A stretch of 64,000 nt of DNA from positions 150,624 through 214,623 of the forward strand of contig NZ_OLKL01000006.1 in the NCBI RefSeq assembly GCF_900291015.1, read 5' to 3'. Of the stretch, positions 55,677-64,000 are shown piece by piece. This stretch comes from Pseudomonas persica. GTDB taxonomy: Bacteria > Pseudomonadota > Gammaproteobacteria > Pseudomonadales > Pseudomonadaceae. Made by a program: the position numbers and the translations under genes. The stretch's first letter is position 1. Every line of letters begins with the position of its first letter. Below the pieces are notes generated by a model, which did not search any database, had not been told where the DNA came from, and was given only the letters and a program-made list of their open reading frames with translations.

Positions 55677-57118
55677 TGCGTTTGTCTGAATTGAAAGAGG
55701 CCGGGCGCACTCCCTCGTTGCCCCTGAGCATCACCCTGGCCGATGCCGCCGGCACGGCTGACCTGCAATTGCTCAGCCTGCTGCGCGTGCTGCCGGGCCA
55801 GCGCTATGTGGGCGCCGGCGTGTGGCGCGGTACCCCAGTGCTGGCCAAGCTGCTGGTCGGTGGTAACGCTGCCCGACATTTCCAGCGCGAACTGCAAGGC
55901 GTGAAGCTGCTGGCCGAGCAGGGCCTGACCACGCCCAAGCTGCTGGCAGACGGCCTGAGGGACGGTGAGGGCGGCTGGCTGCTGTTCGAGTTCCTCGACG
56001 ACGCCGAAAGCCTGGCCGATGCCTGGGCGGCAGTGGAAAACCTGCCGGTGCTTGCCGACGAGCAGCACCTGGTGCTGGGCGAGGCGCTCACTGCCGTAGC
56101 GCACATGCACGCCCAGGGCCTGTGGCAGGAAGACCTGCACCTGGACAACCTGTTGCGTCACGGCGGCAAGCTGTACTTGATCGACGGCGCCGGCATCAAG
56201 GCCGAAACACCTGGCCAGCAGCTGTCGCGCCCGCGTGTACTGGAAAACCTTGGGGTGTTCTTCGCCCAGCTACCCAAGCGCCTGGAGCCGTTCATCGAAG
56301 AACTGCTGGTGCACTACCTGCTGGCCAACGCCGAGCATGCGTTGCCGCTGGAAGCCTTGCAGAAGCAGGTGGACAAGGTGCGCAACTGGCGCCAGAAGGA
56401 CTACCTGGAAAAGGCTGGCCGTGAATGCAGCCTGTTCAGTGTCGAGCGCAGCCTTTCCGGCCTGCGGGCGGTCCGCCGCAACGAGGTCGCAGCCATGCTG
56501 CCGGTGCTGGAGCAGGCCGATGCGTTGATCGATCAGGGCCACCTGTACAAGACCGGTGGTGCAGCCAGTGTGGCGCGCATCGAGGTTGGCGGCCGCACGC
56601 TGGTGCTCAAGCGCTACAACATCAAGAACACCGCCCATTGGTTCAAGCGCTTCTGGCGCCCGAGCCGGGCCTGGCATTCATGGATCGAAGGCCACCGCCT
56701 GGAATTCCTCGACATCGCCACGCCGCGCCCGCTGGCAGTGCTGGAGCAGCGGGTGATGGGCTTGCGCAGCCGTGCCTACCTGGTCACCGAATATGTCGAT
56801 GGCCCGGACCTGACCGAGTGCTTCGCGCCCTACGTGGACAACGGCGATGCGCCCGAGGAGCAGGTGGATGCCCTGGTGCACGTGATGCAGCAGTTGATTC
56901 GCGAGCGCATCAGCCACGGCGACTTCAAGGGCCACAACCTGTTCTGGCACAACGGCCAGTGGTCGCTGATCGACCTCGACGCCATGTGCCAGCACGCCAC
57001 CCAGCTCAGCTTCGCCCCGGCCTATGCCCGTGACCGGGCGCGGCTGCTGCGCAACTGGCCGAGCGGCAGTGCCCTGCATCAGCGGCTGGACCGGTTGCTA
57101 CCCAAGCTGGCCGAGTAA
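55676..57118 (+). CDS. Tandem two-domain kinase of the LPS core operon
   Basis: A 480-residue protein with two kinase-like halves. Domain one (about 1-235) has the loop LWQEDLHLDNLLRH and LYLIDGAGI. Domain two (about 255-480) has the ATP-lysine strand LVLKRYN, the loop ISHGDFKGHNLFWH and SLIDLDAM. Both halves keep the catalytic D, the N and the second D, so both may be active. It is the last gene of the waa operon. Its 3' end overlaps the tail of the convergent toxin-like gene by 40 bases. The target is presumably core sugars; assignment is by context. Confidence 0.87.
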   Translation: MRLSELKEAGRTPSLPLSITLADAAGTADLQLLSLLRVLPGQRYVGAGVWRGTPVLAKLLVGGNAARHFQRELQGVKLLAEQGLTTPKLLADGLRDGEGGWLLFEFLDDAESLADAWAAVENLPVLADEQHLVLGEALTAVAHMHAQGLWQEDLHLDNLLRHGGKLYLIDGAGIKAETPGQQLSRPRVLENLGVFFAQLPKRLEPFIEELLVHYLLANAEHALPLEALQKQVDKVRNWRQKDYLEKAGRECSLFSVERSLSGLRAVRRNEVAAMLPVLEQADALIDQGHLYKTGGAASVARIEVGGRTLVLKRYNIKNTAHWFKRFWRPSRAWHSWIEGHRLEFLDIATPRPLAVLEQRVMGLRSRAYLVTEYVDGPDLTECFAPYVDNGDAPEEQVDALVHVMQQLIRERISHGDFKGHNLFWHNGQWSLIDLDAMCQHATQLSFAPAYARDRARLLRNWPSGSALHQRLDRLLPKLAE

Positions 57119-59883
57119 TCCGCTGGCAGCGCCAGCCAGTCGCTGCTGCGCCCCGCCTGACGCACACGTATGCGCCATTGGCCGTCCTGCCAGCGCAAGA
57201 CGGCCCAAGGCACGACGCCGGCATGTGTGGCCTCGGGTATCGGCAAATGATAGTGCCCGGGCAACAAGTGGCGGCGCAGTGGCAGTTGTCCGCCTGCGGT
57301 CTGCAAATAAAGCTGCTCGTGCGCCTTGAACAGGCCTTTGGTGTCGCTGATCGGTGCGCCGGCCAATTGAACCTGCAGGCGGCAATCGTCGAACAGGCGC
57401 ACCAGGTCTGGAAGGCCGTCGTACCAAAATAGCGGTGAGTCGATGACCCAGTTGCCATTTGCCAGGCGCTTGATCGGCTGGGTCAGGTACGCGTCCGGCT
57501 GGTCAGGGTCGACAGCCCGCCAGCGGCGGCCATCGAACGCGACCTTGAAGTAGTGGCCTTGGCTATCTTGCACGAAGTACTCGGACAATCCTTCCAGGGC
57601 CGAGGCTTTTTCGTACACTTCCTCACCGTACACACCGTCGATGCGATAGCGCAGTCTGCTTGTGTCGGGCGTTACGCTGAAGCGCGGTGGCAGCGGCAGC
57701 GGCGGCTGCTTGGGCATGCCACGCAGCATGCGGCGCATCAACCCCATGCTGGCCAGGTTGGTACCGACATCGTTGAGGTGGCTCAGGGCATTGTAGGCAT
57801 GGTTCAGCACGCCATTGAGATCTTCCTGGCGGTAGGCTTCGACGCCATTCCAGAGCTCCAGCGCCATCCGCCCGAGGGCCAGCGGTATCATCACCTTGTT
57901 TGGCAGGACAGTGCTGATCAGGTCCAGCAAGGTCAAGCCCAGTTTCAGTGCCTGTTCTGCGTCGACTTCAGCCGTGCTGTGGCTGTTGGCATCGGCCTTT
58001 GCCAGCAAACTGCGGACTTCGGCCATGTAACAGGCGAAGAACAGGTCGTCGTCGATCGCGGGGGTTTGCAGTGCGGTGCCCAGGCGCCCTTTCAACAGTA
58101 GTTTTTCGACCTGTGCGCTCGGCAACAGGGGCAGGCGTTGCTTGAGGTAGGTGCGCAGCGCGGGTTTGTCGCGTAGCAGGCGCAGCAGTGCGCGCGGGCT
58201 GGCAAACGATCGCCAGGCGCGCCGGTCTGGTGCGTCCGGTGTGTAAAGCACGAACGAGGTGGTGTTGGCAGCGGTGCTGTTCAGTAGCAGCACGCCCTGC
58301 ACGGTGTTGCTTTTGATCAGCAACTGGCGGGCCACCACCGTGTGCCCGTCCACGCGAGGACGAAAGGCGTTGTGCGGTTGCGCCAGCACCTGCCCTACCC
58401 AGCGGTAATGGCGCTCCGACCCGTCCTGGGCAAGATGCCCTGCGTAGCGTGCCTTGGCCAGTTCGGCATGCATGCGGGCACGGTTGACCTTGGTATGCGC
58501 GTACAGGCGCCATCTGCCTTGTGCCGAGGCGATCAGTTGAGTGCGCAGGTAGCTGGCATAACTGTCACCGACATTCAGGCTTCTGACCAATGCCTTGATG
58601 TAGCTTGGGTTCAGTGCGGGCGGCAGGCCTGCACCACCGCTGCTGGTCACCCGTGCGGTCAGCCAGTAGTCGTAGTCGAACCAGGCCAGGTTGCGCAAGG
58701 CCAACTCAGTCAGCGGGTAGCTTGCGTGTACGGTCTCGACCGACTCTCCACCGACCTGTTGAAAACCATGCCAGGTCACATATGGCGAAGGCTGGAGCGG
58801 ATGCAGCCAAGGCCCTGTCTGGCGTGTGTACACGACGTTGATGAGGATCTGCGAGGGCGCTACGGTCACGCCGAGGTCGTTGCGCAGGCGCTCCTGCACA
58901 CGTTGGCGGGCCCACTCCTGCAGGCTGTTTCGTTGCTGGAACTGGTTGAGCGTGAGGATGCCCGGAGCGGCAACCTGCTCACCAGCGGCAATCAGTTCCT
59001 GCATGCTTTGCATGACATGTGCGAGTGCCTGCGGGCTTGCCGAGCGCAGCCAGGTGGGCTGGTTCCGTTCGAGCAGTGCCGCATAACGGGTGTCGAGCAG
59101 GGCCTTGCTGCCGGCTTCTTCGTTGAGTGCCATGGCCGCACGCAGGTTCTCGCAGGCCCGCTCCGGCTCGTCGGTTGGCAGAGCCGACCAGGCATGGTGC
59201 AGGCGCCGGCGTTGGGCTTCGATCAAGCAGTCGACCTGTGCCTGCAAGGGGTCATCGGCATACCATTCGTAGCGCAGGCGGTCGGCCTGGCCGGCGTTGT
59301 CGATGTGCGCCTTGTCCACCAGCAAGCGCAACAAGGGTGCGCTTTGAAGCGGATCATCAAGGCGCTCGCACAATTCCTGATGCAGTTCAGGAAGCGAAGG
59401 GTAGGCCTCGACACCTTGGGTCAGGCCCCATAGCAGTACCGGGCCGGTTGCCTGATCGGGTTCGAGATCCTGCCCTTGCGCTGTTCCGGTGGCGATCACG
59501 AACATGCCGGGTAGTGCGCCGCGCCACGCCGGGCTGGCGCGTAAAAGTACCGGGCGGTAGGCCTGGGCCCGGCGTGCGAGCGGCTGGTGCCGACGTTGCC
59601 AGGCGTAGGGCAGGTCGAGAAAGTGACTGATGATACGGGCCTGGTCTGCGCTCAGGGTTTGATCGGCCAGGCGCAAGTCCGCTTCGGCATGCATCATGGC
59701 CCGGCGGATGTCGGTCAGCCTGCTGGCGCGTGAGCGGCCTTGGCTGTCAGGGGCGCTCCAGAATGCGGCGAGTTCGCCATGCAGGCTTTGCCGTGGTTGC
59801 AGTGGGTGGGTGGCGGCCGGCATTGCTTCGAGCAGTGCCAGCACCATTTGATGCAGAAAATCGATACGTTGCAGGGGTAACAT
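57079..59883 (-). CDS. Dermonecrotic-toxin-like protein (DUF6543 family)
   Basis: A 934-residue protein of a family widespread in Pseudomonas and annotated by similarity to the N-terminal part of dermonecrotic toxins. Family-like segments are LNQFQQRNSLQEWARQRVQERL, LLLNSTAANTTSFVLYTPDAPDRRAW with FASPRALLRLLRD, and a helix-rich central part LTLLDLISTVLPNKVMIPLALGRMALELW. The C-terminal 180 residues (RYRIDGVYGEEVYEKASALEGLSEYFVQDSQGHYFKV) look like a beta-rich repeat domain. No signal peptide, secretion marker or immunity gene is visible. Its stop lies inside the LPS kinase gene. Toxicity is not demonstrable from sequence. Confidence 0.72.
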   Translation of the reverse strand: MLPLQRIDFLHQMVLALLEAMPAATHPLQPRQSLHGELAAFWSAPDSQGRSRASRLTDIRRAMMHAEADLRLADQTLSADQARIISHFLDLPYAWQRRHQPLARRAQAYRPVLLRASPAWRGALPGMFVIATGTAQGQDLEPDQATGPVLLWGLTQGVEAYPSLPELHQELCERLDDPLQSAPLLRLLVDKAHIDNAGQADRLRYEWYADDPLQAQVDCLIEAQRRRLHHAWSALPTDEPERACENLRAAMALNEEAGSKALLDTRYAALLERNQPTWLRSASPQALAHVMQSMQELIAAGEQVAAPGILTLNQFQQRNSLQEWARQRVQERLRNDLGVTVAPSQILINVVYTRQTGPWLHPLQPSPYVTWHGFQQVGGESVETVHASYPLTELALRNLAWFDYDYWLTARVTSSGGAGLPPALNPSYIKALVRSLNVGDSYASYLRTQLIASAQGRWRLYAHTKVNRARMHAELAKARYAGHLAQDGSERHYRWVGQVLAQPHNAFRPRVDGHTVVARQLLIKSNTVQGVLLLNSTAANTTSFVLYTPDAPDRRAWRSFASPRALLRLLRDKPALRTYLKQRLPLLPSAQVEKLLLKGRLGTALQTPAIDDDLFFACYMAEVRSLLAKADANSHSTAEVDAEQALKLGLTLLDLISTVLPNKVMIPLALGRMALELWNGVEAYRQEDLNGVLNHAYNALSHLNDVGTNLASMGLMRRMLRGMPKQPPLPLPPRFSVTPDTSRLRYRIDGVYGEEVYEKASALEGLSEYFVQDSQGHYFKVAFDGRRWRAVDPDQPDAYLTQPIKRLANGNWVIDSPLFWYDGLPDLVRLFDDCRLQVQLAGAPISDTKGLFKAHEQLYLQTAGGQLPLRRHLLPGHYHLPIPEATHAGVVPWAVLRWQDGQWRIRVRQAGRSSDWLALPADYSASLGSNRSSR

Positions 59884-59955
59884 GCTCGGCTCCGTGCGTC
59901 AGGGAGCGAGCGATGCTGAATCGCCGCCGCGCTGACCGGGAAGTAACCGGCTACC

Positions 59956-60129
59956 TCATCTGCGCAGGCCACGCAGGCTCAGCCATGCCGGTATGCCGAG
60001 ACCGGCCCAGGCGAGCATGTCCCAGGCCCCGTCACCCAGCAGGGCGGCGAACAGCCCTGCCGCGGTCAGGGCGGCGATGGCGGCCGGCCAGGCCAATACC
60101 CTGGCGGTTGAGCGTGAACGATGGCTCAT
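59956..60129 (-). CDS. Small hydrophobic protein of the iron-uptake block
   Basis: A 57-residue protein with a basic start (MSHRSRSTARVL) and two short hydrophobic stretches (AWPAAIAALTAAGLFAALL and MLAWAGLGIPAWLSL). ATG 60129 overlaps the stop of the upstream PepSY gene as ATGA, which supports it as a real, translationally coupled gene. Small membrane proteins of this sort accompany PepSY and TonB-receptor genes in pseudomonads. Function unknown. Confidence 0.65.
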   Translation of the reverse strand: MSHRSRSTARVLAWPAAIAALTAAGLFAALLGDGAWDMLAWAGLGIPAWLSLRGLRR

Positions 60130-61238
60130 GCAGGGGCCTCTTGTGTACGGCGATGCTTGGCCCACCAGAGGTATACACCGCTGCCGAGCACCATGATGGT
60201 CAGTACATCGAGCACTGCCCAGAGAATCTGCATCGGCCGCCCGCCGTAATCACCGAAATGCAGAGGTTGCGACAGGCCCATGGCATCCATGTACCAAGGG
60301 CGTTCGCCGACGGCTGTAACCTCCAGGGTGCGGGCATCGATCAGTACCGGCGTGAACAGATGCGAACTCAGGTGCGTTGCGCCGTTCATGAATACCGCAT
60401 AGTGGTGCTCGCTGGAGAAACGCGTACCGGGGAAAGCGATGAAGTCGGGGCGCATGCCGGGGGCGGCCTGCTTGGCGATTGCCAGCAGGCGCGTGGCCGG
60501 CGCACGCTCGGTGAGCGGCGGGGCATCGCGATAGGGCGCGACCATGGCGGCCAGGCTGTCGTTGCGCCAGGCAGCGATGACCAGGTCGGAAAGCGCGCTG
60601 ATCACGCCGGTTACGCCTACTGTGAGCGCCCATGCCAGGGTGACCACACCGATCAGGTTGTGCAGGTCGAGCCAGCGCAGGCGGCGGGATTTGTCGTGGC
60701 GCACCGAGCCGAATTCCAGGCGACGCATGAACGGTGCGTAGAGCACTGTGCCGGAGATGATCGCGACGATGAACAGCACGCCCATGAAGGCCAGCAGCAG
60801 CTTGCCGGGCAGGCCGGCGAACATGTCCACATGCAGGCGCAGCATGACCATCATGAAGCCGCCGTTGGCGGCCGGCATGGCCACTGCTTCGCCGGTACGG
60901 GCATCGAGCATGAAGGTGTGCGACAAATTGGGGGCGGTGCCTGCGGTGGCGGCGGTGATGGCGACCACGCCGTCGGGTTCGTCCTTGTCGTAGCCGAAGT
61001 ACTGCATGACCTCGCCAGGGCGGTGCTGTTCGGCTTTGAGTACCAGTTGCTGCAAGTCGAGATGTGGCGTGCCTGCTGGCATTTCACGCAGTTCGGGGGC
61101 GTCGCCGAGCAGGTGTTCGAGTTCGTGGTGGAAGATCAGCGGCAGGCCGGTGACTGCCAGCAACAGCAGGAACAGGGTGCAGACCAGGCTGCTCCAGGTG
61201 TGGATCACCGACCAGCGGCGGATGGTTGGGCTTTTCAT
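60126..61238 (-). CDS. PepSY-domain membrane protein (siderophore-linked reductase type)
   Basis: A 370-residue inner-membrane protein with four hydrophobic segments: near residues 15-38 (SLVCTLFLLLLAVTGLPLIF), 135-165, 185-210 and near the C-terminus (ILWAVLDVLTIMVLGSGVYLWW). The PepSY_TM signature histidines are HTWSSL, and the C-terminus WWAKHR is typical. Proteins of this family next to TonB receptors are implicated in iron release from siderophores, for example as ferric reductases. The start was set at 61238; the longer frame begins in a REP element. A REP pair separates it from the receptor gene. Confidence 0.85.
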   Translation of the reverse strand: MKSPTIRRWSVIHTWSSLVCTLFLLLLAVTGLPLIFHHELEHLLGDAPELREMPAGTPHLDLQQLVLKAEQHRPGEVMQYFGYDKDEPDGVVAITAATAGTAPNLSHTFMLDARTGEAVAMPAANGGFMMVMLRLHVDMFAGLPGKLLLAFMGVLFIVAIISGTVLYAPFMRRLEFGSVRHDKSRRLRWLDLHNLIGVVTLAWALTVGVTGVISALSDLVIAAWRNDSLAAMVAPYRDAPPLTERAPATRLLAIAKQAAPGMRPDFIAFPGTRFSSEHHYAVFMNGATHLSSHLFTPVLIDARTLEVTAVGERPWYMDAMGLSQPLHFGDYGGRPMQILWAVLDVLTIMVLGSGVYLWWAKHRRTQEAPA

Positions 61239-61269
61239 CACGGTACCGATTATTGCCTGATGGGCATTG

Positions 61270-61385
61270 GGGCTGCTTTGCAGCCCAATCCCCGGCAATC
61301 CAGCTCCCACAGGAAAGCGCATGACTTGAGGTCAATGCGGTCGAGGTGGGAGCTGGCTTGCCGGCGATTGGGCCGTAAAGCGGCC
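61270..61385. repeat. REP pair, GCCGGC-type, between the receptor and PepSY genes
   Basis: Diverged inverted copies 61286-61313 and 61344-61374, with outer GGGCTGCTTTGCAGCCC and GTAAAGCGGCCC flanks similar to those of the 16638-16718 pair. It lies inside a presumed operon. Confidence 0.8.
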
Positions 61386-61394
61386 CCCGTTCAC

Positions 61395-63800
61395 TCAGAA
61401 CTTGTAATTGACGCTGGCCACCACGTTGCGTTCGTCGCCGTAGTAGCACCAGTAACCGTCACAGTTGGCCAGGTAGTCCTTGTTGAACAGGTTCTTCGCT
61501 TCAACCGCTACGGTCAGGCCTTTCATGCTGTTGTCCAGGCTGCCCAGGTCGTAGTGCACCGAGGCGTCATACACCGTGTACGAGCCCACATGGGCCAGGT
61601 CGGTGTTGGCGGTATTACCGTAGGTGTCACCTACATAGCGCACACCACCGCCAATGCCGAAGCCGTCCAGTGGCCCGCTGTGCCAGGTGTAGTCGGCCCA
61701 CAGGGTTGCCTGGTTGCGCGGGATCAGCGCCATGCGATTGCCTTTGTCGTCACCCTTCAGGATCTCGGTGTCGGTATAGGTATACGATGCGATCGCCTTG
61801 AGGTTCTCGGTAACGTGGGTGGAGGCCTCCAGTTCCAGGCCGCGAACCTGCAGTTCGCCCACCTGGCGGGTGATGCTGCCCTCGGTGACGCTGACGTTCT
61901 GCTGCTTCAGGTCATACACCGCTGCAGTGAGCAGGGTGTCGGTCCCGACGGGCTGGTATTTCACACCCACTTCGTACTGACGGCCTTCGGTCGGCTTGAA
62001 CGACTCCGTGGAGTTGACGTTGGCGCCACTGGCGGGCTGGAACGACTCGGTGTACGAGAAGTACGGCGTGATGCCGTTGTCGAATACGTAACTCAGGCCG
62101 ACGTTGCCGCTGAAGGCTTTGTCGCGCTGGGTATTGGTGGCGTCATTGCTCTTGTGGAACACAGTGCCGGTGTGAATCCAGTCTTCACGACCACCCAAGG
62201 TCAGGCGCCAGTTGTCGAGCGACATCTGGTTCTGGATGTAGGTACCCGTCTGGTAGGTTTTCTGCTGAAAGTCCTGCATGGCGAAGTAAGTGACGTTCGA
62301 CAGGTCGGCGCCATATACCGGGCGGTTGACGTTGATCGGTGGCACACCCATGCCATACAGCCATTGATAGTTGGTATTCGAACGCTGATGGTCCAGGCCC
62401 AGCAGCACGGTATGGCTGATGTCGCCGGTCTGGAAGTCGGCCTGGAAGTTGTTGTCGACGGCGAACTGGTTGATGTCTTCGTTGATGATGCCCGACTCGC
62501 GGTTGACGTTGCCAGCGGCGTCGATGCTGTTGACGGTTGCTACCTGCACGGCCTGGGATGACAGATCGCTCTTGGTGTAGCGCAGGTTCTGGCGGAACTG
62601 CCAGGTGTCGTTCAGGCGGTGCTCGAAGGCGTAGCCCAACGCGTAGTAGGTGCGGTCGTAGAAATCCCAGTCCGGTTCGCCAAGGTTCTTGTGGTGGGAA
62701 ATCTTGCCGGTCGGTCCGTCCAGTTTGGTGCCTTGCAGCGGCAGGAACTGGCCGGTGATACCGGTATCGTCCCGGGTGTACTGGGAGATGAAAGTCAGCT
62801 TGGTATCGTCATCGATGTTCCAGGTCAGGCTAGGTGCGATGTTGTAGCGCTTGTCCGGGATGTGGTCGATGGGAGAGTTGCTGTCACGCACCACGCCACT
62901 TACGCGGTAGAGAAACTTGCCCGCGTCGTCGATCTTGCCGGTGCTGTCAAAGTTGATCTGCTGGTGTTTATTGCTCCCCACCTGGGCTTCGATCTGGTGC
63001 GCACGCTCAAGCTGCGGACGCCGGCTGACCATGTCGAGCATGCCGCCCGGTGGTGTCTGGCCATACACCGACGATGCCGGGCCGCGCAGCACGGTAATGC
63101 GTTCGAGGTTCCACGGCTCGACCTTGGGGTTGGCGAACGAGCCCTTGGGCAGCGGCAGGCCGTCCAGGAACTGGGTCGGGTCGAAACCGCGCACACGCAG
63201 CCAGTCGGCGCGCGAGTCCGAACCGTAACCGCTGCTTTGCACGCCTGCGGTGTAGCGTAGCGCGTCATTGAGGTTGAGTACCTGGCGATCATCCAGTTGC
63301 TGGCGGGTGATCACGGTCATCGAACGTGGGGTCTCGACGATTGGCGTATCGGTCTTGGTACCCGCGGCAGTGCGTGTGGCCACGTAACCGCTGGAGGCAC
63401 CCCAGGCGCTTTCATAGCTGGAAGTCGCATTGATCGCAGTCTCCGGCAGCGCCAGTGTCCCTTCCGGCGCAGCCACCAGGCTGTAGCTGCCCACGCTGCT
63501 TTGCTGCAGTTGCAGGCCAGTGCCGCGCAGGGCAGCCTGCAGGGCGCCGAGGCCATCGTAGTGCCCGCGCACCGGGACCGAGGTGCGGCCGCTGACCACT
63601 ACCGGGTCGATGGCCAGGGCGATGCCGGCCTGGCTGGCGATCTGGTTGAGGGTGGTGGCCAGCGGGGCGCTGGGCAGGTCGTAGGCGCGCGGAGCGGATT
63701 GCTCGGCGGCGAACAGGGCAGGGCTGGCCAATGGCGCGGCCACGGCGATGGCCAGGGCCATCAGGCTGGGGCGCAGGATACGATCAACAGCACGGGACAT
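61395..63800 (-). CDS. TonB-dependent ferric-siderophore receptor with signalling domain
   Basis: An 801-residue outer-membrane receptor, probably for a hydroxamate siderophore such as ferrichrome. The signal peptide ends near residue 31 (SPALFAAE). An N-terminal STN signalling domain (about 38-90; YDLPSAPLATTLNQIASQAG) is present, so a FecI/FecR-type sigma and anti-sigma pair would be expected next door, beyond the window end. The plug domain (VETPRSMTVITRQQL, then RGPASSVYGQTPPGGMLD) is followed by the beta-barrel ending in the terminal phenylalanine (NYKF). The cysteines in CDGYWCYYG near the end may form a loop disulfide. A Fur-like site lies about 75-95 bases upstream. Confidence 0.9.
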   Translation of the reverse strand: MSRAVDRILRPSLMALAIAVAAPLASPALFAAEQSAPRAYDLPSAPLATTLNQIASQAGIALAIDPVVVSGRTSVPVRGHYDGLGALQAALRGTGLQLQQSSVGSYSLVAAPEGTLALPETAINATSSYESAWGASSGYVATRTAAGTKTDTPIVETPRSMTVITRQQLDDRQVLNLNDALRYTAGVQSSGYGSDSRADWLRVRGFDPTQFLDGLPLPKGSFANPKVEPWNLERITVLRGPASSVYGQTPPGGMLDMVSRRPQLERAHQIEAQVGSNKHQQINFDSTGKIDDAGKFLYRVSGVVRDSNSPIDHIPDKRYNIAPSLTWNIDDDTKLTFISQYTRDDTGITGQFLPLQGTKLDGPTGKISHHKNLGEPDWDFYDRTYYALGYAFEHRLNDTWQFRQNLRYTKSDLSSQAVQVATVNSIDAAGNVNRESGIINEDINQFAVDNNFQADFQTGDISHTVLLGLDHQRSNTNYQWLYGMGVPPINVNRPVYGADLSNVTYFAMQDFQQKTYQTGTYIQNQMSLDNWRLTLGGREDWIHTGTVFHKSNDATNTQRDKAFSGNVGLSYVFDNGITPYFSYTESFQPASGANVNSTESFKPTEGRQYEVGVKYQPVGTDTLLTAAVYDLKQQNVSVTEGSITRQVGELQVRGLELEASTHVTENLKAIASYTYTDTEILKGDDKGNRMALIPRNQATLWADYTWHSGPLDGFGIGGGVRYVGDTYGNTANTDLAHVGSYTVYDASVHYDLGSLDNSMKGLTVAVEAKNLFNKDYLANCDGYWCYYGDERNVVASVNYKF

Positions 63801-63874
63801 GCAGCGGCTCCTCGACGGATAAGTGCTTACTGCTTCCTTGCCGAGCGAGAGTTGAAAAGTGACAGGGTGAATCT

Positions 63875-63895
63875 GAAAATAAGTGAGAATTATTT
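63875..63895. promoter_or_regulatory. Fur-box candidate upstream of the siderophore receptor
   Basis: GAAAATAAGTGAGAATTATT resembles the GATAATGATAATCATTATC Fur consensus, particularly the TGAGAATTATT half seen in pseudomonad Fur sites. It lies in an AT-rich patch upstream of the receptor start on the minus strand. Confidence 0.55.
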
Positions 63896-63914
63896 GAAGT
63901 TGGCTTTTGCCTGT

Positions 63915-63942
63915 ACCGGCCCTTTCGCGGGTAAACCCGCTT
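63915..63942. repeat. Truncated single REP element
   Basis: A GCGGGT-type copy lacking its CTCCCACAGG tail. No partner is visible before the window ends. Confidence 0.75.
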
Positions 63943-64000
63943 GTATGGTAGGACTTGAAGGGAGGAGGAGGGTCATAACTCGCTTCTGACTGTTCGCAGC

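Noticed and set aside
63973..64000. Possible C-terminal tail of a minus-strand gene (LRTVRSEL then stop)
   Set aside because: Only about eight residues are visible. An anti-sigma gene is expected upstream of the receptor, but this fragment is too short to support one.

Overview
The window is a chromosomal segment of a Pseudomonas, most likely the P. putida group. The evidence is high G+C with strong GC-ending codon bias, glycine-betaine and carnitine catabolic genes in the pseudomonad order, the aceEF / glnE / waaFCGP order, and about twenty short palindromic REP elements of the kind known from P. putida. No rRNA, tRNA, CRISPR array, integrase or transposase was seen.

Layout. (1) 1-3.7 kb: carnitine catabolism (partial cdhA, cdhC, caiX, all minus strand) with its AraC-type regulator cdhR divergent. 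(2) 4.5-12.3 kb: a plus-strand operon with a membrane-dipeptidase homologue, a DUF5943 protein, dimethylglycine demethylase dgcAB and a dedicated electron-transfer flavoprotein pair. (3) 12.4-13.9 kb: an unusual non-coding array of DnaA-box units running into an orphan RHS-core gene. (4) 13.9-16.6 kb: divergent gbcA/gbcB, the glycine betaine demethylase. (5) 16.7-22.4 kb: two chemoreceptors (one McpH-like), a small coiled-coil/zapA pair and ltaE. (6) 22.7-31.8 kb: glyA-soxBDAG-purU-fdhA. Together, regions 1-6 take carnitine to betaine, dimethylglycine, sarcosine, glycine and serine, and dispose of the formaldehyde and one-carbon units released.

(7) 32-36 kb: a less ordered stretch with a DUF3077 protein, a tiny ORF, nested inverted repeats, an AT-richer orphan RHS gene, a DUF2780 lipoprotein-like or secreted protein and a decayed amino-acid permease. 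(8) 36-42 kb: housekeeping singletons (acyltransferase, retropepsin-like protease, GST, msrA, a GAF/PAS/GGDEF/EAL protein with a degenerate GGDEF motif). (9) 42.3-50 kb: aceEF and, divergent from it, glnE; the shared spacer carries twin palindromic operators. (10) 50-57 kb: the LPS core operon waaF-waaC-waaG-waaP plus three further kinase-fold genes, all overlapping. (11) 57-64 kb, minus strand: a 934-residue dermonecrotic-toxin-like protein, then a TonB-dependent receptor with a signalling domain, a PepSY membrane protein and a 57-residue membrane peptide, an iron-uptake block.

The most unusual element is at 12459-13095. It contains four perfect DnaA boxes plus near matches, arranged in repeated units with constant internal spacing (26 and 58 bases) and ending in a TGATCA-type palindrome. 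This looks like a DnaA-titration or origin-like element outside the dnaA locus.
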